This document shows, in pieces, positions 7,901 to 15,729 of a DNA stretch of 24,451 nt. The position numbers and the translations under genes were made by a program. The stretch's first letter is position 1; every line of letters starts with the position of its first letter. Source of the DNA: Chara braunii (taxonomy: Eukaryota; Streptophyta; Charophyceae; Charales; Characeae); contig BFEA01000098.1 in assembly GCA_003427395.1 (NCBI GenBank), positions 1,346,702-1,371,152 of the forward strand, read 5' to 3'. The notes under the pieces were generated by a model. That model was not told the DNA's origin and made no database searches. It saw nothing but the letters and a program-made list of their open reading frames with translations.

Positions 7901-10470
7901 TCATTCTTCTTTCTCCCCTGCATCCGTTCAATCTCTCTCTGTGTGTCCATTGACACCATACCCGCCTCCTCATTCTGCTCTTCATCTGCACATTCCTCCT
8001 CGCTATCAACACTTGTGCTCGCTCCTCCTCCTTCTTCTTCTTCATCTGTGCTCTCCTCCCCATATCCGCGAAGCTCCTCTCGCTGCAACTCCGCCAACTC
8101 TCGCTGCAACTCCAACTCCGCCAACTGTTTGATCGCTGCCTCCGGTGCAACATGATGAGCTTCTTCCTCGTCAATATCAGACCGTGAATCTCCTTCCACC
8201 TGTCGGACATCAATATCAACTCGTCTCTTTTGTCTAGGTTTCACACCCAAAGCCCAGAAGGGAATATTCACACCAAAAAGCTCGGAAAACCGAAGCACCT
8301 GCTTTCCGTCCTCCTCAAAAAGCACTGGCATTACGATATTCGCGTAAGGATCTGACGCCAGGATTTGCTTTGGGGATCCCTTATCAGCCTGTGCAGGTTC
8401 CTCGCCCTCTGTTCCTCCTGCTCCCAATTCTTCCTCCACCTCCTTGAGCGCTGCCTCAACATCATCCATACCTCTCTCGCTTCCTTCCTCCTCTTCTTTA
8501 ACTGCATTTGCAAGTTCCCTCTCTACCTCTGCCTCCAGCTCCTCCGCACGATCTTCCTGTCTCTCGCCCTCATCCAGATCCCCCAAGAACTCCCCAACTC
8601 TCCCCCTTTCCGGCTCGGGAGAAGGCGTTGGGGAGGGAGTGGCATCATCCGGAAGGAAGAAAGGTCTCCATGAACCCTGCCGGTCATCCTCAAAATCATC
8701 CTCCTCCTGGGTACTCTGTTCATTGCCTGTTCTTGCATGCATCAGCCCCCCTCCGGCTTCTTCCTTCTCTTTCTCCTCCATTGACGCGGCACTGACAGAC
8801 TGATCCTGTGCTTCTTTCTGGGTTTCACTTTCATCCCCTTCTATCTTTTTCGCCACCGCTGCCCCCAGCTCGGAGACCACTCCCACACCCTTCTCCACCT
8901 CTTCTTTTCTGTCCTCTTTCTGACCATCCCTTCCGATATCCTTGTCTACTTTTACCCCTCCCTCGGTATCCTCGTCCATATCCTCTCTCCCCTCAACCCT
9001 TGCAGCTTGCTCTTCTTCACTCGTTCCCGCCGCAGCATCTGCATCCAATCCAGCTTCCACCTCTTCACCAGTCTCCCTCCCATCAAGTGACAGTCTGACT
9101 TCTGCTTCCCCTTCCCCCTCCCCCATCTCAACATCTGAAGGCATTCTGTCACTTACAATCTGGTCCTCTTCATGCAGATCAGGTAAAGCCTCCTCACCGT
9201 CCAGCTCTCCGTTTACCAACCCTTTTTCGAGATCTGTCTGATACCCGAAGAGCATCTGTTCCCCAGGCTTGCTAGCCTCCTCGCCAACCGCAAGTTCGAG
9301 GTTCAAGACCCCAAACAGCAGCGTACCTACATCCGGGTCATCTTTCGTACCACTCATAAATGTTCCCGATTTCTGCGCGAGTGTGCCTGGATCCTGCACA
9401 AGCCCTGGCCCCCCAGTCTCAATGGCACCTTTCTCTGCCTGATCTGCTTTGCTTGATTGGCTGTCCAGAGGGAATCTCTCACTGAGCAGAAGCCCAGATG
9501 CAGTTGGGTAGTGGCCCATTCCCACTGCACCTTCTTTCGACAGAAGGGCAGGGACGCCAGCCATATCGTTCTCATGACCATCTGGCCCATCACCAAGCAA
9601 TAACTCCCTCAGGTAGCCAACTTCTGCATTAAGATCAATATGATCCCCTGCATCCTCATCCTCGTCCTCCTCCAGCAGCTTTGCAAGTACCTCTGAATCT
9701 TTATGCATCTGCCCAGTCTCTCCACCTTTGCTATCACCGACAGCCCCGGCATCCTGTTCTAGTCTGTGGCTACCAAATCGCCAGAGTACCAACGAAAAGT
9801 CGTCCACATGCTGTGCCTGCTCGGCCTCGACTTCCGCTGTCTCCTTGCCCTTGTCTTCCTCCTCATCGTAGTCGTCCTCATCGTCAATACCCACTGGCAG
9901 CACCTGCGGGCGGTCAGAGGTGAGACGTGCCCCAACTGCCAAAGCAGCTTCTGCATAGAATGACGGCTCAGGAACAACCACCTCCGCATCGTTCCCCTTC
10001 CCGTCCTCCTCTTCCTCAATTTCCTCATCAATATCCTCATAATCCACAGCATCCTCCGCCTTCTCCACTGAGAAGTCCACTTTGGATTCATCGAATGATG
10101 TCAATCTCTGTCGGCCTTTCTGTGGAAGAGAAACCTCCCGCTGTAAAGCGAACAATGACCCTCCCAGCTGATTTCCCAAAGCTCCGAGGTGGGCCCTTGC
10201 ATCCTCGTCCAAGTAATCTTCCTCCAATGCAAGATCATCACCGACATTCCCAAACATGAAACTCAGCATATTCTGCCGGGCCCCTCCGCTTCCACCATCT
10301 TCGTCGTCATCCTCATCATCCTCATCCTCTTCACCCTCCGCATCATCATCACTATCGCCATCCTCGTCTCCATCCTCTTCTTCCTCTTCTTCTTCTTCCT
10401 CTTCTTCCTCGTCCGCTTCTTCTTCACCTGAGTGAGCTCTACTGATGTGATCGCCATTGTCATTGAACAT
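1954..10470 (-). CDS. TAF1: TAF1, largest subunit of TFIID (plant type, single exon over 2838 codons)
   Basis: TFIID scaffold subunit acting in the nucleus in RNA polymerase II promoter recognition. Domains in order: an acidic Glu/Asp tract (residues ~17-62); a TBP-contact segment around F71-M72-F73-G74-N75 followed by the conserved DYLDED motif; long acidic low-complexity stretches; the first part of the TAF1 core (~1289-1350, ending in an FHRP motif at 1341); a plant-specific ubiquitin-like domain (~1376-1455); the main DUF3591/acetyltransferase core (~1482-1799) with a winged-helix segment near I1661-W1684; a conserved DLRRLS block from ~1821; a zinc knuckle (C2335, C2338, H2343, C2350); and a bromodomain (~2717-2825) keeping the acetyl-lysine-contacting Asn2793. 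Length exceeds the roughly 1900 residues usual for TAF1, mostly through low-complexity insertions. The ATG is preceded in frame by TAG five codons upstream, within a good splice-acceptor context (10478-10485), so an upstream 5' exon is possible. A GTAAGG at 1986-1981 could be a late donor. The identification is firm; the exact ends are less so. Confidence 0.95.
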   Translation of the reverse strand: MFNDNGDHISRAHSGEEEADEEEEEEEEEEEEDGDEDGDSDDDAEGEEDEDDEDDDEDGGSGGARQNMLSFMFGNVGDDLALEEDYLDEDARAHLGALGNQLGGSLFALQREVSLPQKGRQRLTSFDESKVDFSVEKAEDAVDYEDIDEEIEEEEDGKGNDAEVVVPEPSFYAEAALAVGARLTSDRPQVLPVGIDDEDDYDEEEDKGKETAEVEAEQAQHVDDFSLVLWRFGSHRLEQDAGAVGDSKGGETGQMHKDSEVLAKLLEEDEDEDAGDHIDLNAEVGYLRELLLGDGPDGHENDMAGVPALLSKEGAVGMGHYPTASGLLLSERFPLDSQSSKADQAEKGAIETGGPGLVQDPGTLAQKSGTFMSGTKDDPDVGTLLFGVLNLELAVGEEASKPGEQMLFGYQTDLEKGLVNGELDGEEALPDLHEEDQIVSDRMPSDVEMGEGEGEAEVRLSLDGRETGEEVEAGLDADAAAGTSEEEQAARVEGREDMDEDTEGGVKVDKDIGRDGQKEDRKEEVEKGVGVVSELGAAVAKKIEGDESETQKEAQDQSVSAASMEEKEKEEAGGGLMHARTGNEQSTQEEDDFEDDRQGSWRPFFLPDDATPSPTPSPEPERGRVGEFLGDLDEGERQEDRAEELEAEVERELANAVKEEEEGSERGMDDVEAALKEVEEELGAGGTEGEEPAQADKGSPKQILASDPYANIVMPVLFEEDGKQVLRFSELFGVNIPFWALGVKPRQKRRVDIDVRQVEGDSRSDIDEEEAHHVAPEAAIKQLAELELQRELAELQREELRGYGEESTDEEEEGGGASTSVDSEEECADEEQNEEAGMVSMDTQREIERMQGRKKNERRGRPKGRRRARFVMGQPMKVGQDAMDWCMKKLARVVSIIPEANFEPLHLQEWEANIIWEQDQRDWHGKKHNGNYCHQDFDGLHEATMDRSLPELFSRKVRHMIGEKWRTWNSCNANRELVDEKDDDEDGEKDESAHRLGGDVVVEGEGDEEDLAGVKEWKRPVVLEPLGKEFPPLRMDDDDGEDEELLFNGHIDWMSARAWTEAPVDQAEKEKDPLMRNLNGPEEDGSLFRVTTSEGGCIASMEAVEGAARKSIGASSMGFMRSESSGEERNELIGKDVAAAEGRGGGDGREVELSGTLKREDRESQGLRKQNLELESGEWLKDVEWEGLDDNKWEARDMNGDARPRTILDLNDPNMVFEVDSTSSAYGRILSHAAALIVVTPPCEVAGERGGPGAAGASSPSAAAGGSFAAAENAATNMGHVSPPLKVSFNVSNDKFYQKPAKKKGHGKRNHVQGQRILHALPALKLQTSKPNLLLKEVANFHRPRVIWYPQKTVTAGQEVGRKEEEKTRGPVIGAMRVVIKSLGGKATTCHINGSDTSAALKSKVKGKWTDLKREPFKLFFSGKELDDSRTLAEQSVMPESIVYLVCTKVHLLPKAQKLPGENKPRRPPAAFKKKSELSAKDGHILLMEYAEERPLLLSNVGMGARLAMYYRKTSPTDNGHRTVEAEGGPFIGTVIPLEPEDHSPFLGDVPPGETVGSLETNLYRAPAFQHKVGPSDYLLVRSTKGKLSLRRIDCMHAIGQQEPLVEVMTPGSKIATNFATLRMQAYVYREFRANMKPNQQHLRIRASDLQAQFPGQSDSIIRKRLKHCADFQRGSGGDGSGWWVMKPGFRLPSEDELRRMITPEMVCQFESMKAGQQHLKRGGIKHLTSHVGLTMAIHQLPDEAIILAAATHIERELQLAPWNLSANFIAAAQGRGTLEYTGVADPTGRGLGFSYLRVVPKPAQGALVEKKAAAARGGGTVTGTDADLRRLSMDGARQVLRKFGVPDEQIEGLTRWHRIAMVRKLSSEQAAGSRGSSAVTLHKFARGTRMSMMQQEQQRREKCQEVWDRQLQSLATIEERPGEGEDRDSDAEGSDLDSFGRDLENLLDAEEGEEVDKGGVGGKDKGAGGSGWRERSEGGGVAGVRGLAARRRALQLQQEQVMEDEEAEAAALRRMLREDDEAEEQRKKKALKEKEKHKREGASEGPPPASKVAREEQGAASVKSAAAAAGVSSVVTRGTTTLPTAAPPDGAKLGSVPEKKKKTRLTIKSRRRQPDGTFQETIMHITDPVEIQNYLARKEAMGPKGRAIGRIGGRKLLPKLTGDQNAGSRLATGTTDTKQAGKAKTAWMMGSGGVGIPQGAVVPKVRPVKVKLVGRKVGPAGAAEEKEQSKVNIIRIKDKLASGGDHKGKLRAAAADREADRDLANELAIEPQSVPRMIVKRPIPGKKVVKKVFGVSGNEDEIRRKEKKIKTLGSTEKGSKAAGDETGNAKKMVCGACGQKGHMRTKKSCPFYRGEDDTASLGHPEGAIASGLLEVEGSKIKLHTKKLESSHQHQPQRPAVGSASTEAPAAEAAAGRGGGGDGGGFGTSPNKQGGSFVNENQRHSLRGGADLGAENLQNSKQLQGSAAFNERQQTAASETVKTPVQKVVISVPKREGSQQQKNLGSPSGTVRKIPKVSLVNPVRVSSPHGGRAAGDDASRSPYKTPLKVVKKVKYMHLDSTHGHQSQQRKGEDSSDHVRFRSGGGQGETTTPVQPSVTPVGTGGTKLKVLLRVPTLPSATKETQPGGGAARAWGGSTPGSAIGGKGGMPAAGSAASHRGPGHLSSVSPVGKRSKGKLSSGKKKGVKRAGSGDNGASVNHYGHTASTAKRRRIAPKVELANILENVVDTLKRADEAFLFLRPVTKKDAPDYLDYIDRPMDLGTIRDKVKAYLYARREEFRADILQIRENAYIYNRVRNPHIPPLADALVEICDAELERRHDELTEAESAVRAIYFNDGE
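10290..10430 (-). repeat. Coding GAA/GAG-GAT triplet tract (acidic run in TAF1)
   Basis: A run of Glu/Asp codons near the N-terminus, on the plus strand seen as TTC/CTC/ATC triplets and densest at 10370-10425. The GAA/GAG mixture resembles an interrupted triplet microsatellite kept in frame. Its length probably varies between individuals. An acidic tract next to the TBP-binding segment fits known TAF1 N-termini. Confidence 0.8.
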
Positions 10471-10477
10471 TGCGATT

Positions 10478-10500
10478 CTGAACTAAGGCACAGAAAGAGG
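10478..10500 (-). promoter_or_regulatory. Candidate 3' splice acceptor just upstream of the TAF1 ATG
   Basis: On the minus strand a pyrimidine-rich stretch CCTCTTTCTGTGCCTTAG leads to an AG at 10483, with a second AG at 10478, 8 to 13 bases before the ATG. It would fit a 5' UTR intron, or a short coding exon further upstream. A possible donor, GGAG/GTGAGG, lies near 11277 on the same strand. No transcript evidence is available. Confidence 0.35.
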
Positions 10501-10731
10501 GCACCGTCGTTGCCGTTCGCAACGGCAAGACAAATGCCAACCAACGGATACGCTGCCAAGACGCCTTTCACCTGCACTTCCTCACAGAGCACACCACGAA
10601 TCACAGGGGTTCTCGCCAACTTGCACGGGGCATGCTGACTACCTGCATCGCTCTCGCTCACATCTTCAAGAAGAGGCCTTCTGACGACAACATTTATTCA
10701 ACCACTGCCACGTCTTCTTCTGTCCCACGTC

Positions 10732-10733
<2 letters not shown>

Positions 10734-10812
<79 letters not shown>

Positions 10813-10822
10813 TCTCTCTACC

Positions 10823-10870
<48 letters not shown>
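10734..10870. repeat. (CT)n tract followed by a 47-base C run, upstream of TAF1
   Basis: CT repeats run from 10734 to about 10818. After a short CTACCA spacer there are 47 consecutive C at 10824-10870. On the TAF1 strand this is a G47 then GA tract, 260-400 bases upstream of the start codon, in the promoter or 5' UTR intron. GA-rich tracts are common near plant promoters, but function here is inference. Confidence 0.9.
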
Positions 10871-10871
<1 letters not shown>

Positions 10872-10878
10872 ATGCGCA

Positions 10879-11052
10879 ATCACCTTTGACAGCGGAAGGT
10901 CATACTACGCAAGGCACTGCGTCAATTATCAGCCGCAGAAACTTCCAACTGCCTCTCTCTCTCTCTCTCTCTCTCTCATCACCTCTGACAGCGGAAGGTC
11001 ATACTATGCAAGGCACTGCGTCAATTATCAGCCGCAGAAACTTCCAACTGCC
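10879..11052. repeat. 75-bp direct duplication separated by a CT tract
   Basis: Copies at 10879-10953 and 10978-11052 (period 99) differ at only about two positions, both C/T changes. A 24-base CT run separates them, and a longer CT run lies before copy 1 (ahead of the C run). Microsatellite-mediated slippage or unequal exchange is the simplest origin. It lies upstream of TAF1, so it could duplicate a regulatory segment. Confidence 0.9.
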
Positions 11053-11703
11053 GGAAAAAGCAAGTTGCCACTTTTGCTGCTGCCTACACCCACTGCACAC
11101 CTCCCAAGCAAACACTCCTATCCTTCCCCTTTGACAATACCTTCGAAACCGAAAGCATATAGAAAAAAGAGCACACTGACAGAAAACCCCCACCACACCC
11201 TCGGAACAAACGCACCTGTCCTGAACAACTGCTTTAGTGCATGTAAGCAGAATAGGACAAAGGGCACAAACCTCACCTCCATCCCACCATGATGACGACT
11301 CCTTCAGGCTCATGTGCTGTAAACGCGTGACCTGGCTGCAATGAATTGGAAACAAATCACACCCCCTTTAGAAAAAAGGGTAGATTTGTCTGAGCAAACA
11401 GCGCTTCTTCAGAAACCAACTTGACTAAGTAGCTCTCTCTGCAGAACTAGAAAGCAGAAGACAAAAGGTCTCCGACCCAGAGCAGCAATCGTGACAAGGC
11501 ATGTCCCGAGAGATCAAAGAAACCAACTGGTGACGGTTGAGTATGTCTGGAACCAAACGTGAGTGCGTGGTCCGATAGTCATATGCCATATGCCTGCACC
11601 ACCATCAGAACAAGTATCAGCTTGGACAGAGTCAGTAGATTGGACATTGACGCTGCATGGTTATGGGATGCCGTACCTGTCAAACCAAACAAAAGGTCCC
11701 TCG
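11053..11703. other. Intergenic, no gene seen
   Basis: No supported coding region. On the minus strand GGAG/GTGAGG near 11277 resembles a splice donor and could end a 5' non-coding exon of TAF1. Confidence 0.4.
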
Positions 11704-11940
11704 ACAACAAGCTTTTGCTGTGAAGTAACACATCTAGTTCTAGACCACACTTTCAAAGCCTTGAACCTCCACATCCTACGGGCTCCGACCAGCAACCACT
11801 GTTAAGACTCCAGAAGAAACAACAAGCTTATGCTTTGAAGGAACACATTCTAGTTCTAACTTCTAAACTGCACTTTCGAAGCCTCGACCTCGACATCCTA
11901 AGGGGTCCAACCTGCAACCAATGTTAAGGCTACAAAGGAA
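11704..11940. repeat. Diverged tandem duplication, about 115 bp unit
   Basis: Two consecutive units start with ACAACAAGCTT at 11704 and 11819 and stay alignable through a CCACATCCTA or GACATCCTA block to AATGTTAAGGC or CACTGTTAAGAC. The second unit has small insertions. No coding potential was recognised. Confidence 0.75.
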
Positions 11941-12693
11941 ACCGCAGAAATCAAAACAGCAGTGAGTACAGGCGTAAAGCAACGGAAGGAAAGACGACAG
12001 ACAAAAGAATAAGCACATAATGCATGTACGAGCTGAGGAGAAGAGACATGACAACACAAACAACCTCTACCAGAGAGCAGCTTTCGACAGAACAAGTCTT
12101 AAGACGTTCAGGCACAGGTGACCTTACTCCGATTCCAATAGGAGCACGTGCTCTAAAGTGGTGTGGGATGGGCTCCATAATAATGCAGCATTTCTCAATT
12201 TCAAAGCACAGCCAACTTCAAATTTTCTTCCTCTGGGATGAATGTAACACTGAGCGTCTATGTCACACCCGCGGCCCAGGCCGCAGGCATTTCAGCCGCT
12301 GCGGCCGAAAAAGTCGGCCACGACCTCGGCCAATGAGGCCCAGTCCGCAGCCTGGTTGTTTATTTTATTTTTCACCCCTAAAAATACGTTAAAAAACAAA
12401 CAAACATATAGGGGTGTAGGGATTGGAAAACCCTACAATCCTATGTTTTTTATTTTGGAATCCGACTTCGTTTAAGATTTTTGAAAAATGAAAAACGAAA
12501 TTCGATTTAAACAAAATATTAAAAACAAATAAAAAGAAAAGCAGGATTTTTTTTTTGGATTTTTTTATCATGAGGGATATGGTCCTTGAGTTGTGCTGTA
12601 TTTTTTTTTGAAATGATTTTCGTTTTTTTGTTGGGAAATTAGGTGTTTAAAAAAAACGAAGATGCAAAAATTTAAAACATATCAACACAAAAA
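11941..12693. other. Intergenic: GC-rich patch then AT-rich stretch
   Basis: 12270-12350 is rich in GGCC/CGGCC blocks in partly inverted order (for example CGCGGCCCAGGCCGC and GCTGCGGCCG) and can fold. 12360-12690 is AT-rich with many A and T runs and no open frame of note. The sharp composition change suggests an old transposon edge, but no termini or target duplications were identified. Confidence 0.35.
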
Positions 12694-12880
12694 ACGGCCC
12701 AGATCGTTGCATGATCTTAATATTTCTAAAGTCGCACAACGATCTGAACCGTCGGGGCAGTAGGACCATTGACGACCTGGATCATCGCGCGATCTTAAAG
12801 TCTTAAGATCGGGTGACGATCCGAACCGTCGGACCGCTAGGACCAGGACGGCCCGGATTGCAGATTTCTCACGTTAGCGA
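12694..12880. repeat. Diverged tandem repeat, 76-78 bp unit, about 2.3 copies
   Basis: Units begin ACGGCCC or ACGACCT at 12694, 12772 and 12848. Each of the first two ends in a block resembling GATCTGAACCGTCGG followed by TAGGACCA. The third is partial. Confidence 0.7.
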
Positions 12881-13270
12881 TTTTTATAAGCGTAGGGATA
12901 GGTTTTGGAATTCTTCTTTTTCTTTTTTTTCTTTGTTTTTTGTGGGGGGTGAACAAATGCTCCAGTCTATTCTTGGGGAGCAACACGTGCTGGGAACCGG
13001 GCCCAGCATTCCATATAGAATTATACAAGTCGTTTGAAATACCAGGGCCATTACCTGGCTTCGGCTAAGAACAATTTGAGGACTATTAAAGGAGTTCAGC
13101 AAAATTTTGGAAAAACATGGATAACCGCTGACCCATTGCTAGGCTACTCAAGCAGCAATTACTAAGTCAAAAAGGAAAGTCACAGAAGTCCTTCGAATGC
13201 TCAGAACCCCTGGAATCCCTAACAAAACACTCTAACATTCTCTTACACTGTCTTATTCCCTGCCGAGCTC
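12881..13270. other. Intergenic, no gene seen
   Basis: Only short frames without recognisable domains. A T-rich run (12915-12945) stands out. Confidence 0.4.
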
Positions 13271-13480
13271 TCCCAGGCCTCATGTCCCCACCCTGCTGGT
13301 TACAGGGCAACACGACTCATCCCCCAGCTCCGGCCAGTGTCGTCCCGACAGCAACCCTTGGTTTTCCCATGGAATGCCCACCCCAAGGCATCCCCAGATC
13401 TCTCTACCAGGCCTCACGCTCCTGCTTTCAACAGGTTACAGGGCAACCACCCAGCACCGGCCAGCATTGTTCTGGCATCG
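13271..13480. repeat. Imperfect direct repeat, about 136 bp apart
   Basis: The block CCAGGCCTCA, then GGTTACAGGGCAAC, then CGGCCAG occurs from 13272 and again from 13408. The spacing between the blocks differs, so the copies are old and carry indels. Confidence 0.55.
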
Positions 13481-13801
13481 AAAAACCGCAGATCCCTCCT
13501 CGCCTTTGGAATTCAATGCATACTATGTGAAGTTTGATCTTACCATTCGGTAGTGACTGTCAGATATCCTGACAAAGACCTGGACATAGTGCACAGAAGA
13601 CTGTCCCTAAATTATGAACCAAAAGACGGCACACAAGAGAGGCAATACCAAAACACAGCTCAGACCAGCCTCCACTAGGCTCTGCTGCCATTTCTAGCCA
13701 AGCGCTGGCTCTTTGATATCTCCTGTGCTTACTACCACCCTCCCGAAGCCCTTGCTCACTGAGTTGGAAGACTCGATACTTGCATAGTGCCATTCATATC
13801 C

Positions 13802-13852
<51 letters not shown>

Positions 13853-13854
13853 AA

Positions 13855-13888
<34 letters not shown>

Positions 13889-13891
13889 GTA
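13802..13891. repeat. (CTA)n trinucleotide microsatellite
   Basis: About 90 bases of CTA/TAC repeats with one TAAAAC interruption near 13851. The end reads CTAGTAG, so the phase inverts. Frames through it are poly-threonine artefacts. Confidence 0.95.
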
Positions 13892-14972
13892 GTGACCTCT
13901 TTGATGTCTCCTTGCAAAGCCTCATAATCCCATGCAGAAAATCCTTGGTGATAAAGCCTTCCACCACAGCCAGTATGCAGAGAAGCTCACAGCTGGCATG
14001 AAGAACAGGTCAAGTGCCCTCAACAGAGAAGTAGGGAAAGCTAATGCTGCTGAAAGGAAGCCTACCATGGCTTGAATAGGAGTGTGTCTGAAGCACACAG
14101 GCGATGGTTCCCCAAATGATGCTGGTGTAAACCCCAGCAAATATAGTAAATGCCACTTGCCTGAAACTGGAGCGCAGCCTTCCTCCTACCCTCCATTCCT
14201 CATAAGGTAGGTGCAGCTCCAAAGGAGAGTGGACACAAGATTTCCTTCAGACTCGGTCCCGAGGATTCGGCCCAGTGGCCAAAAAGCTGCCACATTTCAA
14301 GCACCACCAGCCTGTCAAAACAGGTTTAAGCATAATCGGCTGTAGGCTGGCCTCTGTTTGCACACAAATCCCTCCCCAAAGTTCAGTTAGTCATCATGGG
14401 CCCCTCCCTTGGCTCTGCCATGTACAGGCATAATGCTCGCCTTACGAACCGGAAAAAAAAAGACATGAAAGTCGAACTGCGAGGACACTTGCCCTCGCAC
14501 GAGGCAGGAATTGCCGGCAAGTTGTAAAGACAGTGTGCACATCTTTTAGCTCCTTCGAGTGCACGTCTTTTTGCTCCTTCCCTACGGTCAATCAAACAAC
14601 TTTACTACTACAGTTCCACATCAGACAACGAAGCAGACTTTCGCCAAGCAGATCTTTGTGATTTGCCTCTGTCAACACTAAACACCGCATCACACAAAGG
14701 ATGAAGTGTCAGCAACAAGAACTTCTTTCCTTTTTTTTTGTCTTCACTGACTCTTCAGACCATTTCTCGATTCACATGTGTCAGCAACAAGAACCATTTT
14801 TTTTTTTTAAACAAAAAGGCAAAGCCCAATCGATTCTGGGGGGCATCAGTCCGGTTGCTCATCACCGTCAAGCCAAAAGTACATGAGAGGCAGTTGGAAA
14901 GGAGGAGAAGAGTAGATCAGACGAGGATCAGATACAGCCACCCTTGCAGCTCAAGTTGCTTACACAAAGGGG
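13892..14972. other. Intergenic, no supported gene
   Basis: A minus-strand stretch at about 13922-14222 encodes hydrophobic peptide in two overlapping frames (for example a segment reading FAGVYTSIIWGTIACVL), which could be a decayed or spliced membrane-protein exon. I do not recognise it. A 17-base direct repeat GTGTCAGCAACAAGAAC occurs near 14707 and 14779. Confidence 0.3.
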
Positions 14973-15278
14973 GCGGGGGCTTTTGCTGCTCTCCCCCCGA
15001 GCCATGACTTATTTGCAGGGTGAACTTGCTGGCCGCGAAGCTTACTGGCAACACCCAGACACACAGCATGTGGATCCTGTAAATGGCGGGGCGTGGGGGA
15101 GAGCCGCCTGGCAGCCTCACCGGCCAGGGTTGCTTCGGCTTCTCTCCCCCCGAACCATGACTCATTTGCAGGGTGCACTTGCTGGCCGGGAAGCTTACTG
15201 GCAGCACCCAGACACACAGCATGTGGATCCTGTAAATGGCAGGGCGCAGGGGAGAGCCGCCTGGCAGCCTCACCGGCT
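14973..15278. repeat. 153-bp tandem duplication, two copies
   Basis: CTCCCCCCGA occurs at 14991 and 15144, and ATGTGGATCC at 15068 and 15221, both exactly 153 apart. The copies are about 93% alike by eye. Because 153 is a multiple of three, open frames pass through both units on either strand, which inflates apparent ORFs (for example one at 14944-15738). I regard these as non-coding. Each unit contains CCCCCGA(A/G)CCATGACT(C/T)ATTTGC, which resembles the inner part of the TIR seen at 18093-18126. Confidence 0.9.
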
Positions 15279-15729
15279 GGTAAATGTCCAAACTCTAGCA
15301 GAATATCCATTTCTAAGTCATTGTCCCTACCTTCTACTCAATGGTACTATCTCACTGTTCCCTTACCGGTTGCTCGACATCCGGATTCCAGATACTTTGC
15401 CTACTGCCTACCTTCTACTACAAACTACAATATATTGTATGCCTCGATGCTTGGCCTCGCAATACGTGGCCATTCCCTACCTTGAGCTATGCCCCTACTA
15501 CTCACGAGCTCCCCTGGTTCCTTACAGTCTGTATATAGTACCCCGGCTTTTTCATTACAAAGTTGTCTCCCTTCCAACTCTCCCCCTACCCTTGCATACT
15601 TGTACACCCACCCGTACTTCCTTCCTATCCTATCCTCATCCCTCTCTTTTTATGCCTACCCTACAACTTATTCTATCCTATCCTCGTCCATTCCCACAAG
15701 GTTCCAAACCCCTACGTTACATGTCGGTC
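15279..15729. other. Pyrimidine-rich stretch, probable LINE 3' flank
   Basis: The plus strand is dominated by CCTA/TCCTA motifs. On the minus strand this reads GGATAGGATA-like and lies just downstream of the decayed LINE ORF2, so it may be that element's 3' UTR. No poly(A) end was identified. Confidence 0.35.
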
